Assembly: GCA_029882975.1 (NCBI GenBank)
Contig: JAOUJW010000018.1
Location: 34,549-98,548, forward strand
From: Gammaproteobacteria bacterium
Lineage (GTDB): Bacteria; Pseudomonadota; Gammaproteobacteria; SZUA-152
Reading direction: 5' to 3'
Length of the DNA stretch: 64,000 bases
This document shows positions 9,254 to 18,011 of this stretch, one piece after another (the first letter of the stretch is position 1; each line of letters begins with the position of its first letter). The position numbers were made by a program, and so were the translations under genes. Below the pieces are notes generated by a model. It was not told where the DNA came from and did no database searches. It saw only the letters and a program-made list of their open reading frames with translations.

Positions 9254-9685
9254 ATGAATAGATCCGATCCCATGCCGGCGCGAGTACGGTATCAGGAACG
9301 TTGGAACTTAATGTATTATTTGCGTGTTTTTGCCCAGCCTTCGGGCCAACTACTGGGTCATTTGGTGGATATCAGCACAGAAGGTGCCATGATCATCAGT
9401 GATAAACCCTTGGCGGTGCATAAAGACTTTATTTTGAGTATGGAATTACCCAACGCCCAAGGAAAAATTGAACCTGTGGTCATGAGCGCGAGTATCATCT
9501 GGAGTAAACTTGACGTCAATCCGTATTTTACCGATACAGGCATAAAACTCATCGAGCCATCTACGCAGGCAGTGGAATCACTGCACCGACTAATCAAAGA
9601 ACTCAAATCCTACGAATATACGGGACAAAGAATCGAACCCCCGGAGCCCGCAGAACTCAATCTGTATTTACAATTACCGGAATAG
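9254..9685 (+). CDS. PilZ domain protein (probable c-di-GMP receptor)
   Basis: PilZ domains bind cyclic di-GMP and pass the signal to motility, polysaccharide or secretion targets. The 143-residue protein is a single PilZ domain. An RxxxR-type motif (RYQER, residues 12-16) is followed by the D/NxSxxG motif as DISTEG (about residues 41-46), so both ligand-binding elements appear intact. The ATG is preceded by GAGGA with seven-base spacing. It is followed by the S24-fold gene on the same strand with a 69-bp gap. An HD-GYP phosphodiesterase elsewhere in the window shows that c-di-GMP signalling is used. Confidence 0.88.
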   Translation: MNRSDPMPARVRYQERWNLMYYLRVFAQPSGQLLGHLVDISTEGAMIISDKPLAVHKDFILSMELPNAQGKIEPVVMSASIIWSKLDVNPYFTDTGIKLIEPSTQAVESLHRLIKELKSYEYTGQRIEPPEPAELNLYLQLPE

Positions 9686-9754
9686 TACAATCGTCGTCGC
9701 TGAGGAAACTTTGTCCCGCAGCAAACCGATTAACGTAAATTAGAAGGATATTAC

Positions 9755-10081
9755 ATGGCACTGCCCGGCTGTTCCGACACCACTGAACCGTTTGCCTTAC
9801 GTGTGGTTGGCGACAGCATGTTGCCCGAATTCCACGACGGCCATATTATTATTGTGGACCCATCCCATCCATTGTGTGATGGTGCGTATGCTGTTCTGGA
9901 GTATGAAGGCGAAGTACTGTTTGGACTGTACTCCCGACAAAATTCGCAACACACACTCAGGCACTTAAACAGCTCAGACGCCCCCGTCAGTCTCAATGGT
10001 CCCTTTGAGGTCAAAGGCGTGGTAGTGCAACGTTCCACCGGCCGGCGGCGAGACCTCAAACATTATGAGTACGAACCATGA
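9755..10081 (+). CDS. Stand-alone S24 (LexA-like) peptidase fold, catalytic lysine apparently missing
   Basis: The 108-residue protein is essentially only the LexA/signal-peptidase-like S24 fold. It contains FALRVVGDSMLPEFHDGHII with the nucleophile-position serine at S21. In active S24 proteins the general-base lysine sits in a 'VKR' strand soon after. Here the equivalent stretch reads EGEVLFGLYS (about residues 51-60), with no lysine. The C-terminal GPFEVKGVVVQRS matches the last strands of the fold. No DNA-binding domain or cleavage site is present. It may therefore be a non-catalytic binding module. A ribosome binding site (AAGGA) lies seven bases before the ATG. Confidence 0.75.
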   Translation: MALPGCSDTTEPFALRVVGDSMLPEFHDGHIIIVDPSHPLCDGAYAVLEYEGEVLFGLYSRQNSQHTLRHLNSSDAPVSLNGPFEVKGVVVQRSTGRRRDLKHYEYEP

Positions 10082-10095
10082 GCCAACTCTTCAGA

Positions 10096-12090
10096 TCAAA
10101 AATGGTACTGAATGATATCCGCCAAATGCCGGGTTTCCTTTAAACTTAAATCGCTGGCTACGGCGTAACTCAAGCCCTCATTCACGGAAAGACATACCGG
10201 AATTGCTTGGGATGTTTGCACGCATTGTTTTGATTTTGAACTCATCGTGGCGGCAGTAATAATCACACTGATTTTTTGCTTCTTACTGTTTTCGTAAATG
10301 GAATATAAGGCAAATTGTTCCTCCGTAGGCAGCAAGATGGAACCCACCCGTTTAAAACCGATCTCTGTCAAATCGTTACTTTGAAGATTTTTTCCGAGTC
10401 GCTTTGCCAGCCAAGAGATCAAATTTTGGTAACGTTGGCCCGCAGTTTCGATCAAAGAGCGATCGTTTTTGGCGTAAAACTGGTGGGCATTTAAAACCAG
10501 TCGTTCCAGTTGCAGGTTAGAACCTCCCGTTTTCATTTGATCCGCCCCACCACTGAGAATCCACCCCAAAATGAGTCCGGCTGCTGTAAAAGTAATGGCC
10601 GGTACCAACTGAGTTGCGCGAAGAGCTTGCCATAGATCAAGCGCAGCTTGACTAAAGCTCTTTCCTAACCACATCACCGCTTTACCGACGGAATCAAATA
10701 TATTATTGCTATGATCAATAACTTCTGCATCGCGGTAGGCGCGCTCTTCCTGTCGCCGTCGAATATGCTCAGCTGCGACCGGCAATACGATACGCCGGGG
10801 CTCCAATAAAACAGCGTATGGGCTTTTCTCACCGGTGTTATCTGCCTTCGCACCTCTCTTCTGATCTTCGCGAACTACTTCCACCGGAATTTCCACCGGC
10901 TCTGTCGGTCCCAAAGGATCCTGCCGAGTACCGGGTGGTGCTTCGGCCTCAGCCTGTACTGCGGCCTCTGCCTGAACGGTCTCCACCGGAACTTCGGTCT
11001 CAGTCTCAGCCTGCACTTCGGTCTCAGTCTCAGCCTGCACTTCGGTCTCAGTTTCAGCCTGCACTTCGGTCTCAGTCTCAGCCTGTACTTCGGTCTCTTG
11101 AGCCCCAATCGTTATTTCGCTACCAAGCGGTGCCTCAAACTCCTGGGCATGAGCTTCATTCTTAACAGAATCATCATCCAGATCGATAACATTGTTGTCC
11201 GTTGGCGTGGAATTCGGATCTGCCGGCAACACCGATTCTGCAAACTGAATTTCTGCAGTCGCATCGGGTTGACCCAAAGCTTCTACGGTTTCAATGGCTT
11301 CCGGCAGCGGTCCTAATTCAATGATGGTGACTGTTTCAGGTTCGGAAACCGCGTCATGTTCCCCTACGTGTAACTCAGCCGGCGCTTGCTCAGAAGCTGC
11401 CGTTAGTTCCACGTTTGGAAAGACTTGCGATTCTATTGCTTCAGGTTTTTCCGTGTACGGAGGTTCTGGCGCAGCACTATTGCCCACAATATCCCCTGCC
11501 GGAACCACTACAGGAATTTCTTTTTTGTGTACTGGCATTTCATCTTTGATGACAGGCACTTCATCTTTTCGTACGTCAATGTGTGCATCGGTCTGCGCGG
11601 ATTTGGGTCCCGTGTGACTGGCCGGGGCTGGAGGTGCTGTTAAATTCAGTGGTGCGGGTTCATCATTTTCGGCTTCTTTCCCCTTCCACACGTTCTTTAG
11701 CTGCTCTAAATATGCGTTTGGTAACCAACGAGAACTGTAATAGGACATCGACTCTCTCAGTGAATACCACCACTCCATTCCCGCAGTGCTTTCCAGGGAA
11801 AACAGATTGCGCGAACGTGACAATGAATTACCTGTATGAGATTGCAAATACCCCGATGCTTTACCACTGTACAACGCATCCAATATATGATCCGGTATCT
11901 TCTCTTCAATTAAATAATCGAACCGCTTGTGAAGTTTGTCGTTAATGAGTAAATAATCGCGGATTTCCTCCGAACGTCCAGGCTCGCGAACGAACCGTTC
12001 TTCAACATTAATGGCCTGGGATTCGGTTAATTGTGCGTCAGTGTATGCGTGAACTTCAGCAACAGATATGGGCTTGTTTGTGGTTTCCAT
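10096..12090 (-). CDS. Anti-sigma factor-like transmembrane protein with Glu/Thr repeat linker
   Basis: The N-terminus (VAEVHAYTDAQLTESQAINVEERFVREP) matches the start of proteobacterial transmembrane anti-sigma factors, which sequester an ECF sigma factor at the membrane. The gene begins within the stop of the sigma gene (TAATG), the usual coupled arrangement. A 300-residue acidic linker contains four perfect or near-perfect 8-residue repeats (TETEVQAE). A membrane helix follows (VPAITFTAAGLILGWILSG, about residues 493-511). The C-terminal periplasmic domain (LVLNAHQFYAKND..., LISWLAKRLGKNL..., IGFKRVGSILLP) is that of the same family. The family is normally about 250 residues, so the inserted linker is unusual. 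Confidence 0.8.
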   Translation of the reverse strand: METTNKPISVAEVHAYTDAQLTESQAINVEERFVREPGRSEEIRDYLLINDKLHKRFDYLIEEKIPDHILDALYSGKASGYLQSHTGNSLSRSRNLFSLESTAGMEWWYSLRESMSYYSSRWLPNAYLEQLKNVWKGKEAENDEPAPLNLTAPPAPASHTGPKSAQTDAHIDVRKDEVPVIKDEMPVHKKEIPVVVPAGDIVGNSAAPEPPYTEKPEAIESQVFPNVELTAASEQAPAELHVGEHDAVSEPETVTIIELGPLPEAIETVEALGQPDATAEIQFAESVLPADPNSTPTDNNVIDLDDDSVKNEAHAQEFEAPLGSEITIGAQETEVQAETETEVQAETETEVQAETETEVQAETETEVPVETVQAEAAVQAEAEAPPGTRQDPLGPTEPVEIPVEVVREDQKRGAKADNTGEKSPYAVLLEPRRIVLPVAAEHIRRRQEERAYRDAEVIDHSNNIFDSVGKAVMWLGKSFSQAALDLWQALRATQLVPAITFTAAGLILGWILSGGADQMKTGGSNLQLERLVLNAHQFYAKNDRSLIETAGQRYQNLISWLAKRLGKNLQSNDLTEIGFKRVGSILLPTEEQFALYSIYENSKKQKISVIITAATMSSKSKQCVQTSQAIPVCLSVNEGLSYAVASDLSLKETRHLADIIQYHF
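10991..11096. repeat. Tandem 24-bp repeat inside the anti-sigma gene
   Basis: Four consecutive 24-bp units (10991, 11015, 11039, 11063), nearly identical and differing by single C/T changes, plus a partial fifth. They encode the (TETEVQAE) units of the acidic linker and keep the frame. Such arrays are prone to length change by slippage. Confidence 0.9.
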
Positions 12091-12551
12091 TAGACGGCTT
12101 CCGATGTAGCGGGAACCAATTGATTCTTTTTCATCTGTGCCCGCAAAGATACACGAGCGCCGTGAATATGATTGAGTAGTTCACCTAGGGAAATGTTTAA
12201 TATGGTAGCAACATCTTTATAACCAAACCCTTCCAATGCAACCAAGAGAAATACTTGGGCCTGCAATGGCGTAAGTTGGTTCAGGTTTAATTGTGCGGCA
12301 TCGGTGTGTTGCGAAAAAGACCGGCGCTGTTGCTTACTGTTAATCAAATCGTTGTGCAAATTATGAAAAACACCAAACACCCAGGCTTTAGCAGCCCCGT
12401 CCTCTTGCTGTTCCCACAAATAGGTCATGTCGGTGAGACAAGCAATACACTCAAACACCATGTCGTCAGCCAACTGCGCATCACTGACGAGCGCGTGCGC
12501 GTATCGACGCAAATATGGCAATGTATTCTCAATGGATTTTTTTACATCCAA
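12090..12551 (-). CDS. ECF RNA polymerase sigma factor
   Basis: The 153-residue protein is a short sigma-70 family member. Region 2 runs from about residue 11 (LPYLRRYAHALVSDAQLADDMVFECI) to the WVFGVFHNLHNDLINSKQQ segment. Region 4 contains TPLQAQVFLLVALEGFGYKDVATILNISLGELLNHIHGAR, the helix-turn-helix that reads the -35 element. It has no C-terminal extension. The start is TTG at 12551 with AGGGG eight bases upstream. It overlaps the anti-sigma start by one base, so the pair is an operon and presumably responds to an envelope signal sensed by the anti-sigma protein. Confidence 0.85.
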   Translation of the reverse strand: MDVKKSIENTLPYLRRYAHALVSDAQLADDMVFECIACLTDMTYLWEQQEDGAAKAWVFGVFHNLHNDLINSKQQRRSFSQHTDAAQLNLNQLTPLQAQVFLLVALEGFGYKDVATILNISLGELLNHIHGARVSLRAQMKKNQLVPATSEAV

Positions 12552-12780
12552 GATGGTGACCCCTTAGCTGCGATGAAGTCCCTGATAGCCCCGTCAATAT
12601 TTTCCCTTTGTAATCAAACCCCCGCCTTATTCCTGGGCCTATGTAGGCAAAACGGAAACTCCTGCAGCGAGTATGGGCTAAAACAGAGCAGATAGTTTTA
12701 GTTAGTTGGTTGTAAGCGTATATTTACAAGATGGGCTTTGCAACAAAAAACTGATTTTATTATAACGGTTAGAGATATAA

Positions 12781-14028
12781 TCAAGGGATCGTTATCTCAT
12801 TTATAAATTTGTGATTTTTTGCGATCACATTGATTCCCTGGGGCGACTGAATATAACATTTTCGGTCCGCCTCCAAATCGTACCCCACTACGGTGCCATC
12901 GGGTATATTCACATACTTGTCCACAATACAGTTTTTTATTCGGCAGCCTTTACCCACTTTGACCCCATCGAACAACAAACTGTTCTCTATAAAAGAATCC
13001 TCATCCACAAATACGTTGTTGAACAAAATACTGTTTTGCACACTGCCTCCGGTAATCACCGTTCCGCTCGACGAAATGGAATTGATGCAGATACCTTCAG
13101 TCCCAAAGCTCCCCGGTGCCGTCCTTGCCGGCGGATATTGACCGGCGTAGGTCCGTACATGCCAATCACTTTGATACAAATCGACAGGGGGCAACGGTTT
13201 TAGCAAATCCATATTAGCTGCATAATAACTATCAATGGTGCCCACATCACGCCAATAACGATCCTGGGATACCCGGCCGTCGCTACCACCGAATTCGTAA
13301 CCGTAGACCTGCCCTCCTTCCAATAAATGAGGGATGATGTCACTACCGAAATCATGCGAGCTATCATCAAGTCCATGATCACGACGCAGAACATCGAGGA
13401 GGAGCGACGTGGAAAATACATAAATCCCCATGGACACAGACGCCATACCGGGTTCTGTTGGGTGTGCTTGGGGCTGCTCCGGTTTCTCGGCAAAATGATT
13501 AATTCTTTTTTGCTCATCCAAACTTAATACACCAAAAGCACCGGCTTCATCGATAGGTACCGTCATGCATGCTACCGTCAAACCCGCACCGCTGTCTCTG
13601 TGAAACTTCAACATCGGTTCATAATCCATACGATAAATATGATCCCCCGCAAGAATCAAAACCCACTGTGCCCCACTACGTTCTATCAGATACAGATTTT
13701 GATAAATGGCATCTGCTGTTCCTTCGTACCAATTCTCACCGGTACGCATTTGTGGCGGTACCGTTGTAATGTATTCACCCAACTCCGGATTAAAAATAGA
13801 CCACCCATTACGCAAATGCTTTTGTAGAGAATGAGATTTATACTGGGTTAGGACTAAAATCCGTCGTAGTCCGGAATGGAGACAGTTGCTCAAAGCAAAG
13901 TCTATAATGCGATATTTACCGCCAAAGGGTACTGCGGGTTTGGCCCGATCCAAAGTTAATGGCGCTAAGCGAGTGCCGGTACCTCCGGCTAATACTACGG
14001 TAACCGTTTCATTTAACATGGGCAGCAC
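12781..14028 (-). CDS. glgC: Glucose-1-phosphate adenylyltransferase (ADP-glucose pyrophosphorylase)
   Basis: GlgC makes ADP-glucose from glucose-1-phosphate and ATP, the committed step of bacterial glycogen synthesis. The nucleotidyltransferase core begins VVLAGGTGTRLAPLTLDRAKPAVPFGGKYRIIDF with the catalytic GGxGxRL loop. It continues with NWYEGTADAIYQNL and LILAGDHIYRMDY. FAEKPEQP and YWRDVGTIDSYYAANMDLL follow, and then the C-terminal left-handed beta-helix repeats (SSSGTVITGGSVQNSILFNN, GCRIKNCIVDKYVNIP). At 415 residues it is full length. No other glg gene is nearby. The start is at MLPMLNETV, with the second ATG (MLNE) also possible. Confidence 0.96.
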   Translation of the reverse strand: MLPMLNETVTVVLAGGTGTRLAPLTLDRAKPAVPFGGKYRIIDFALSNCLHSGLRRILVLTQYKSHSLQKHLRNGWSIFNPELGEYITTVPPQMRTGENWYEGTADAIYQNLYLIERSGAQWVLILAGDHIYRMDYEPMLKFHRDSGAGLTVACMTVPIDEAGAFGVLSLDEQKRINHFAEKPEQPQAHPTEPGMASVSMGIYVFSTSLLLDVLRRDHGLDDSSHDFGSDIIPHLLEGGQVYGYEFGGSDGRVSQDRYWRDVGTIDSYYAANMDLLKPLPPVDLYQSDWHVRTYAGQYPPARTAPGSFGTEGICINSISSSGTVITGGSVQNSILFNNVFVDEDSFIENSLLFDGVKVGKGCRIKNCIVDKYVNIPDGTVVGYDLEADRKCYIQSPQGINVIAKNHKFINEITIP

Positions 14029-14221
14029 AATCTATTATTGTTCAGAATATTGAAAGCGTTAGAGAGTATCATGCACGCGGAAGCGATGCCACAACCTATC
14101 GACGTAACAAACCATTTGCACGGCACTGTTTCGGTGCAATGCCATTGAATTTAAAATGTTGAAACGTGTGATAAATGCGCATATCCTACAGCCCCATTGT
14201 TGTGCACCCTTATGATGCAAG

Positions 14222-15193
14222 ATGCAAACTGAAAACCCGGCCATCTCATTGGACCAAGACTTAGCGGAAGATTTGCTCTATCTTGAAAAAAGATTGGGCA
14301 AAACCCATGCGAAACTGCGCCTGGGCATTGAAGTGGCCTCAGATCCCAGGGTATTTGGCGGCGGATTGAATTTTTTTCATCCGGAAAACTGGTATTCCAC
14401 TCATGCGTTAATTCGCTATTGCTTGAAACTCTCCGGCTTGTATTGGCGCGGAGTGAAAAATGCTGCTAATTTCAAACTCAACCATAACACGTTCAAAATC
14501 CCTCATTTACCCCAAGGCTTGCAGGATTTCACGCTTTTGCATTTGAGCGATCTGCATGTGGACATGAATTTTGAAACCACACGTGAATTAGCCCGGCGAA
14601 TCGCGTCTTTACAATATGATATCTGTGTGTTGACAGGAGATTATCGAGCCAACACATTTGGTTCCATTAAAGGCGCTATGGATGGAATGAAGATAATCAT
14701 GGAAAGCATAAATGCCCCCGTCTATGGCGTATTGGGGAATCACGACAGCATTCGCATGGTTCCGCAACTGGAAAAAATGGGCATACACATGCTGTTAAAC
14801 GAGACCGTGGCCATCGATCGAAACGACAGCCGTTTCTATCTGGCGGGTATTGACGATGCTCACTACTTTCGAGTCGACAACATGGAAAAAACTTTAAAAG
14901 AAATTCCCGAAGGCGACGTATCCTTGTTGTTAAGCCATACTCCGGAAATTTTCCGCCAAGCAGCGCACGCCGACTTCAATATCATGCTGTGTGGTCATAC
15001 CCACGGTGGCCAAATATGCCTGCCCGGTGGTATACCAATCACCCTCGATGCCAAGTGCCCCCGTTATGTGGGCAAAGGCGACTGGCGCTATAAAAATCTG
15101 CAGGGTTACACGTCTGTTGGCGCCGGCACGTCCATTGTGAACGTACGCCTTAATTGTCGGCCGGAAATTACCCTTCATACTTTTTCCCGCTGA
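14222..15193 (+). CDS. Metallophosphoesterase of the YkuE type
   Basis: The 323-residue protein carries the full set of calcineurin-like phosphoesterase motifs: LSDLHVD (about residue 109), LTGDYRAN (about 138), GNHDS (about 173), SHTPE and GHTHGGQ (about 258). It therefore should bind two metals and hydrolyse phosphoesters. YkuE-like enzymes are membrane-linked, but here there is no clear N-terminal membrane anchor. It has an extra helical N-terminal domain of about 95 residues (LAEDLLYLEKRLGK...). The substrate is unknown. It converges with the CarS-like gene 14 bases downstream. Confidence 0.88.
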   Translation: MQTENPAISLDQDLAEDLLYLEKRLGKTHAKLRLGIEVASDPRVFGGGLNFFHPENWYSTHALIRYCLKLSGLYWRGVKNAANFKLNHNTFKIPHLPQGLQDFTLLHLSDLHVDMNFETTRELARRIASLQYDICVLTGDYRANTFGSIKGAMDGMKIIMESINAPVYGVLGNHDSIRMVPQLEKMGIHMLLNETVAIDRNDSRFYLAGIDDAHYFRVDNMEKTLKEIPEGDVSLLLSHTPEIFRQAAHADFNIMLCGHTHGGQICLPGGIPITLDAKCPRYVGKGDWRYKNLQGYTSVGAGTSIVNVRLNCRPEITLHTFSR

Positions 15194-15207
15194 GTGGAAC
15201 CGGCTGA

Positions 15208-15687
15208 CTAATAGGGTTTATTGCGTATACGCCAACGATACAACCAACGCGACAAGAATATTTCCGCAAAGAAAAACCCGAATACTACCAGCGCTAACCC
15301 GGCGGGACTCAGTCCATAGTGGTACTGATAGGCCAAAGCCGGGAACAAACTTTCCGGAATCTGATCCAGCCCTGTGGCTTGCGCATGTACGGGTAATCCG
15401 ACACGCCTTTTTATAAAACTGGAAAGCATATCCCCCACCATACACCAAAAGGCAATGACCCAACCGACTTGCATGGGCAAATTTATAACGACAGCTACCC
15501 ATGGGGTGAGCAGCAAGGCACTGAGCAAACCGATTAAGGTTTTGGATGAACCCAACAAGGGCCGACCATCAATAAAACAGGCGTTACCATCCACGGGGTA
15601 ACGAAAACGCCGCCCCAGTATTTTTCTAACCAGGATGGGGGCGCCATTAGCTACGCCAATTAGCAATAACAGTTTTAACTCCAACAT
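15208..15687 (-). CDS. CDP-archaeol synthase-like (CarS/DUF46) membrane protein
   Basis: The 159-residue membrane protein shows the DUF46/CarS pattern: ANGAPIL, then DGRPLLGSSKTLIG with the conserved phosphate-binding region, GDMLSSFIKRR, and GLDQIPESLFP. Archaeal CarS attaches CTP-derived CDP to unsaturated archaetidic acid, and it is related to CDP-diacylglycerol synthase CdsA. Bacterial homologues have no proven substrate, although a CDP-lipid-forming role is plausible. It is the last of three closely spaced minus-strand genes, starting four bases after the stop of the lipoprotein gene. Confidence 0.85.
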   Translation of the reverse strand: MLELKLLLLIGVANGAPILVRKILGRRFRYPVDGNACFIDGRPLLGSSKTLIGLLSALLLTPWVAVVINLPMQVGWVIAFWCMVGDMLSSFIKRRVGLPVHAQATGLDQIPESLFPALAYQYHYGLSPAGLALVVFGFFFAEIFLSRWLYRWRIRNKPY

Positions 15688-15691
15688 CGGC

Positions 15692-16123
15692 TTACTTCAA
15701 CATAGGAGAACGAGTTACACATTGATTAGCGACACAAACTGTGGCCGGTTTGTCCACGATAACACAAGCCCCCATACGAGCCATTTTCTTATTTAAAAAG
15801 CTATTAATTTGATTGTATTGACGAAGCAGCATTTGAAGGTTTTCAACATCGGTAGTTGCAGTGGAATAAACACGATAGTGCCCCACCCCCCCACAAGGAT
15901 TGAACCCTTGAGCTACGGTTTTACACTGAGCATGGGATTCACATGCAGTGTGAATGCTTTTCCCTATTGCGGCAGCCAAACGACGTTCCCGGGCCGTAAG
16001 CTGGGAAATGGGTGTCGTCTGTAAAGCATCACTGTCGATCGGTTTTATTTGGACAGCACTGCCTTGAGTGCAGGCTTGACCAACCAGCATCAAAACCAAT
16101 GACACACTCCGAATAATGCCCAT
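15692..16123 (-). CDS. Cysteine-containing lipoprotein of unknown family
   Basis: The ORF is open to 16150, but the ATG at 16123 gives a proper signal peptide ending in a lipobox (LVGQAC). The mature part has four further cysteines, in HTACESHAQCKTVAQGFNPCGG, MARMGACVIV and CVANQC, with a conserved-looking GFNPCGGVGHYRVYST segment. This suggests disulfide bonds in the periplasm. No family is recognised. It lies between the MbcA/ParS-like gene and the CarS-like gene with short gaps, so all three are probably one operon. Confidence 0.65.
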   Translation of the reverse strand: MGIIRSVSLVLMLVGQACTQGSAVQIKPIDSDALQTTPISQLTARERRLAAAIGKSIHTACESHAQCKTVAQGFNPCGGVGHYRVYSTATTDVENLQMLLRQYNQINSFLNKKMARMGACVIVDKPATVCVANQCVTRSPMLK

Positions 16124-16162
16124 AGAATATTCTAACCGCGGCAGCCCCACCGCATGATAACT

Positions 16163-16573
16163 TTATTCCTGCGTATCAATGGGTTGGACACTGATCTCCC
16201 AATCATAGGAGCAATCCAAGTGTACCCGAACTGAGACAATACCATTGAGACCATCCTGTAGCATAGCGGTCATGGGGGTTCGATTCCTGAAACGCTTATT
16301 GATTTTGTGCAACCAAAATGTACCCATTTGCTCGTTGAGTGGAAAACTGGTACGTAAGGCATCAGCAATACCAATAAGATGTTCCGCCCGTTTCAGCACT
16401 TCAGGATCATCAGGCAATGGGGTACCGTCAGAGTATTTGTGCAGTGATCGAGAACGTATCGATGCTGGAAATGCCAAAAGACTCAGTTTGTCACTATTGG
16501 ACAAATTCCAATCATCCAGCAAATTCATCACCATTCGAGCCATTTGGCTACTTTCCGGTGGTTTTTCCGTCAT
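16163..16573 (-). CDS. MbcA/ParS/Xre-type toxin-binding domain protein, orphan
   Basis: The 136-residue protein resembles antitoxins of the MbcA/ParS/Xre class, which neutralise RES-domain toxins. After a helical start it shows VLKRAEHLIGIADALRTSFP and the C-terminal WLHKINKRFRNRTPMTAML, equivalent to the family's 'WL..PN..LgGrtPlelL'. The stretch IVSVRVHLD follows it. No RES toxin (conserved Arg-Glu-Ser) is seen next to it. Instead it heads a minus-strand group with a lipoprotein and the CarS-like gene. Orphan proteins of this kind may be regulators. The family call is by motif resemblance. Confidence 0.65.
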   Translation of the reverse strand: MTEKPPESSQMARMVMNLLDDWNLSNSDKLSLLAFPASIRSRSLHKYSDGTPLPDDPEVLKRAEHLIGIADALRTSFPLNEQMGTFWLHKINKRFRNRTPMTAMLQDGLNGIVSVRVHLDCSYDWEISVQPIDTQE

Positions 16574-16780
16574 GGTGTTTTAAAGAATCATCAAATTAAA
16601 ACGATAAGTTATAACAGGCGGGCACGATTGGCAAATTTTCCGACTAAGCCGGTAGGGATGCTATTTCCAGCGTCAGGCCAAGCTATTGTTTTAATGGCGG
16701 TAATATGATTTGTGACTCGGGTCACGGAGATTGAAGAGCCGAAACCGTTATTATGTTTATCCCTCTATAGGCTAATGCCA

Positions 16781-18010
16781 ATGCTGAAAAAACTGAATCA
16801 ACGAATAAAAAACGCCATGAACGAACGGCTGTACCAATTCGCCACCCGGTTCGAGCGCCTGTATCAAATCCTGTCCATATCCTTGGCCGTAGTCGGTCAT
16901 CTGTTTTTATACAGTTTTCCTCTGCTGGTCCTTGGAAGTTTATTATTGATTCTGAGCCAGAGTTTACCTCTTTCCATTCCGGCAATGATTACCATCGGAA
17001 TTTGCTTGGGGATCATGGCATTCGGCATTTTCATAAGTTATCGAATAGCCACTATAAAATTCCAGACACCCGAAGGTCTTGCCATTGAACCGGGTAAAGC
17101 GCAAGAACTCTTTCAAGTGATTGCAGAAGTGGAAGACGCGTACAAGCTGGTGCAAGTGCACAAGCTGGTCATCTCCGATAGCTACAATATAGAATTACTG
17201 AAAACACCACGTAATGGTTTCCCGTATTTGTCCCATAACACCTTGGTCGTGGGTCTACCCTTGGCACAAACCTTATCGCCGGAGTACTTTGCTATTGCTG
17301 TACGGCGTAAGTTGATTCAATATTCCAAACGTCATAATCCCATTATCAACTGGGTCAACCAGCTACGCCATGTGTGGCCCTTATATGCCCGTGCTTTTAA
17401 AAAACGCGGAGCTGTTGGAGATCAATTGATCCACTGGTTTTTCAGCGGATTCAGTCGCTTCTATGAGTTTTTTACCCGCCGCTGCGTGCAATTGGACGAA
17501 CTCCACGCTGACAAGGGCGCTCTGGACATGGTGAATGCCGAGGAATTACTGAAAACGATAGAGACCATGTTGATCAGTGAAACATTTCTGAATTCCAAAT
17601 ATTGGCCCAACGTACTGAACGCCGCGCGGAAAAACCCCAAAGCCGCCCCGCCACCGTTTAACAAAATATCTGAAATGGTGCGTAACACACTGGCGGGTAT
17701 GGATAAATCCAAATGGCTCGTGATGCATTTAAGCAAAGAGGCAATGAAAATCCACAAAGGTACCAAAGCACCGTTTAAAGCCCGAATGGCCGAGCTGGGG
17801 TGTTCCAGCGTGGAGGAACCGGAAGTAATGAAACAATGTGCGGCTCAATACTACTTTGGAGAAAATTACCCGAAAATAGTCATGGTGATGAACAAACAAT
17901 GGTTGACACGTGCTTTCCGGAGCGTGAAACCGGTAGTGCCACTGCAAAAACCGCCAACCAAGCAGACCAAGGTGGCTCCGGCAGCTGCATTGGCCGCCGG
18001 GAAAAAATAG
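16781..18010 (+). CDS. M48-like membrane protein with lost HEXXH motif
   Basis: The protein has two or three N-terminal membrane helices (about residues 30-95 of the open frame) followed by a domain that tracks M48 metallopeptidases. VISDSYNIELLKTPRN takes the place of 'vNAfat', and VVGLPLAQTLSPEYFAIAVRRKLIQYSKRHN takes the place of 'LlS.eElaaVlaHElgHi..rH'. DELHADKGALDM matches the third zinc-ligand region ('ElEAD'). The HEXXH histidines are absent (RRKLIQ instead), so it is probably not a zinc protease. ATGs at 16775 and 16781 both fit. The second has the better spacing from AGG. The Lys/Ala/Pro-rich tail is of low complexity. Confidence 0.65.
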   Translation: MLKKLNQRIKNAMNERLYQFATRFERLYQILSISLAVVGHLFLYSFPLLVLGSLLLILSQSLPLSIPAMITIGICLGIMAFGIFISYRIATIKFQTPEGLAIEPGKAQELFQVIAEVEDAYKLVQVHKLVISDSYNIELLKTPRNGFPYLSHNTLVVGLPLAQTLSPEYFAIAVRRKLIQYSKRHNPIINWVNQLRHVWPLYARAFKKRGAVGDQLIHWFFSGFSRFYEFFTRRCVQLDELHADKGALDMVNAEELLKTIETMLISETFLNSKYWPNVLNAARKNPKAAPPPFNKISEMVRNTLAGMDKSKWLVMHLSKEAMKIHKGTKAPFKARMAELGCSSVEEPEVMKQCAAQYYFGENYPKIVMVMNKQWLTRAFRSVKPVVPLQKPPTKQTKVAPAAALAAGKK

Positions 18011-18011
18011 T

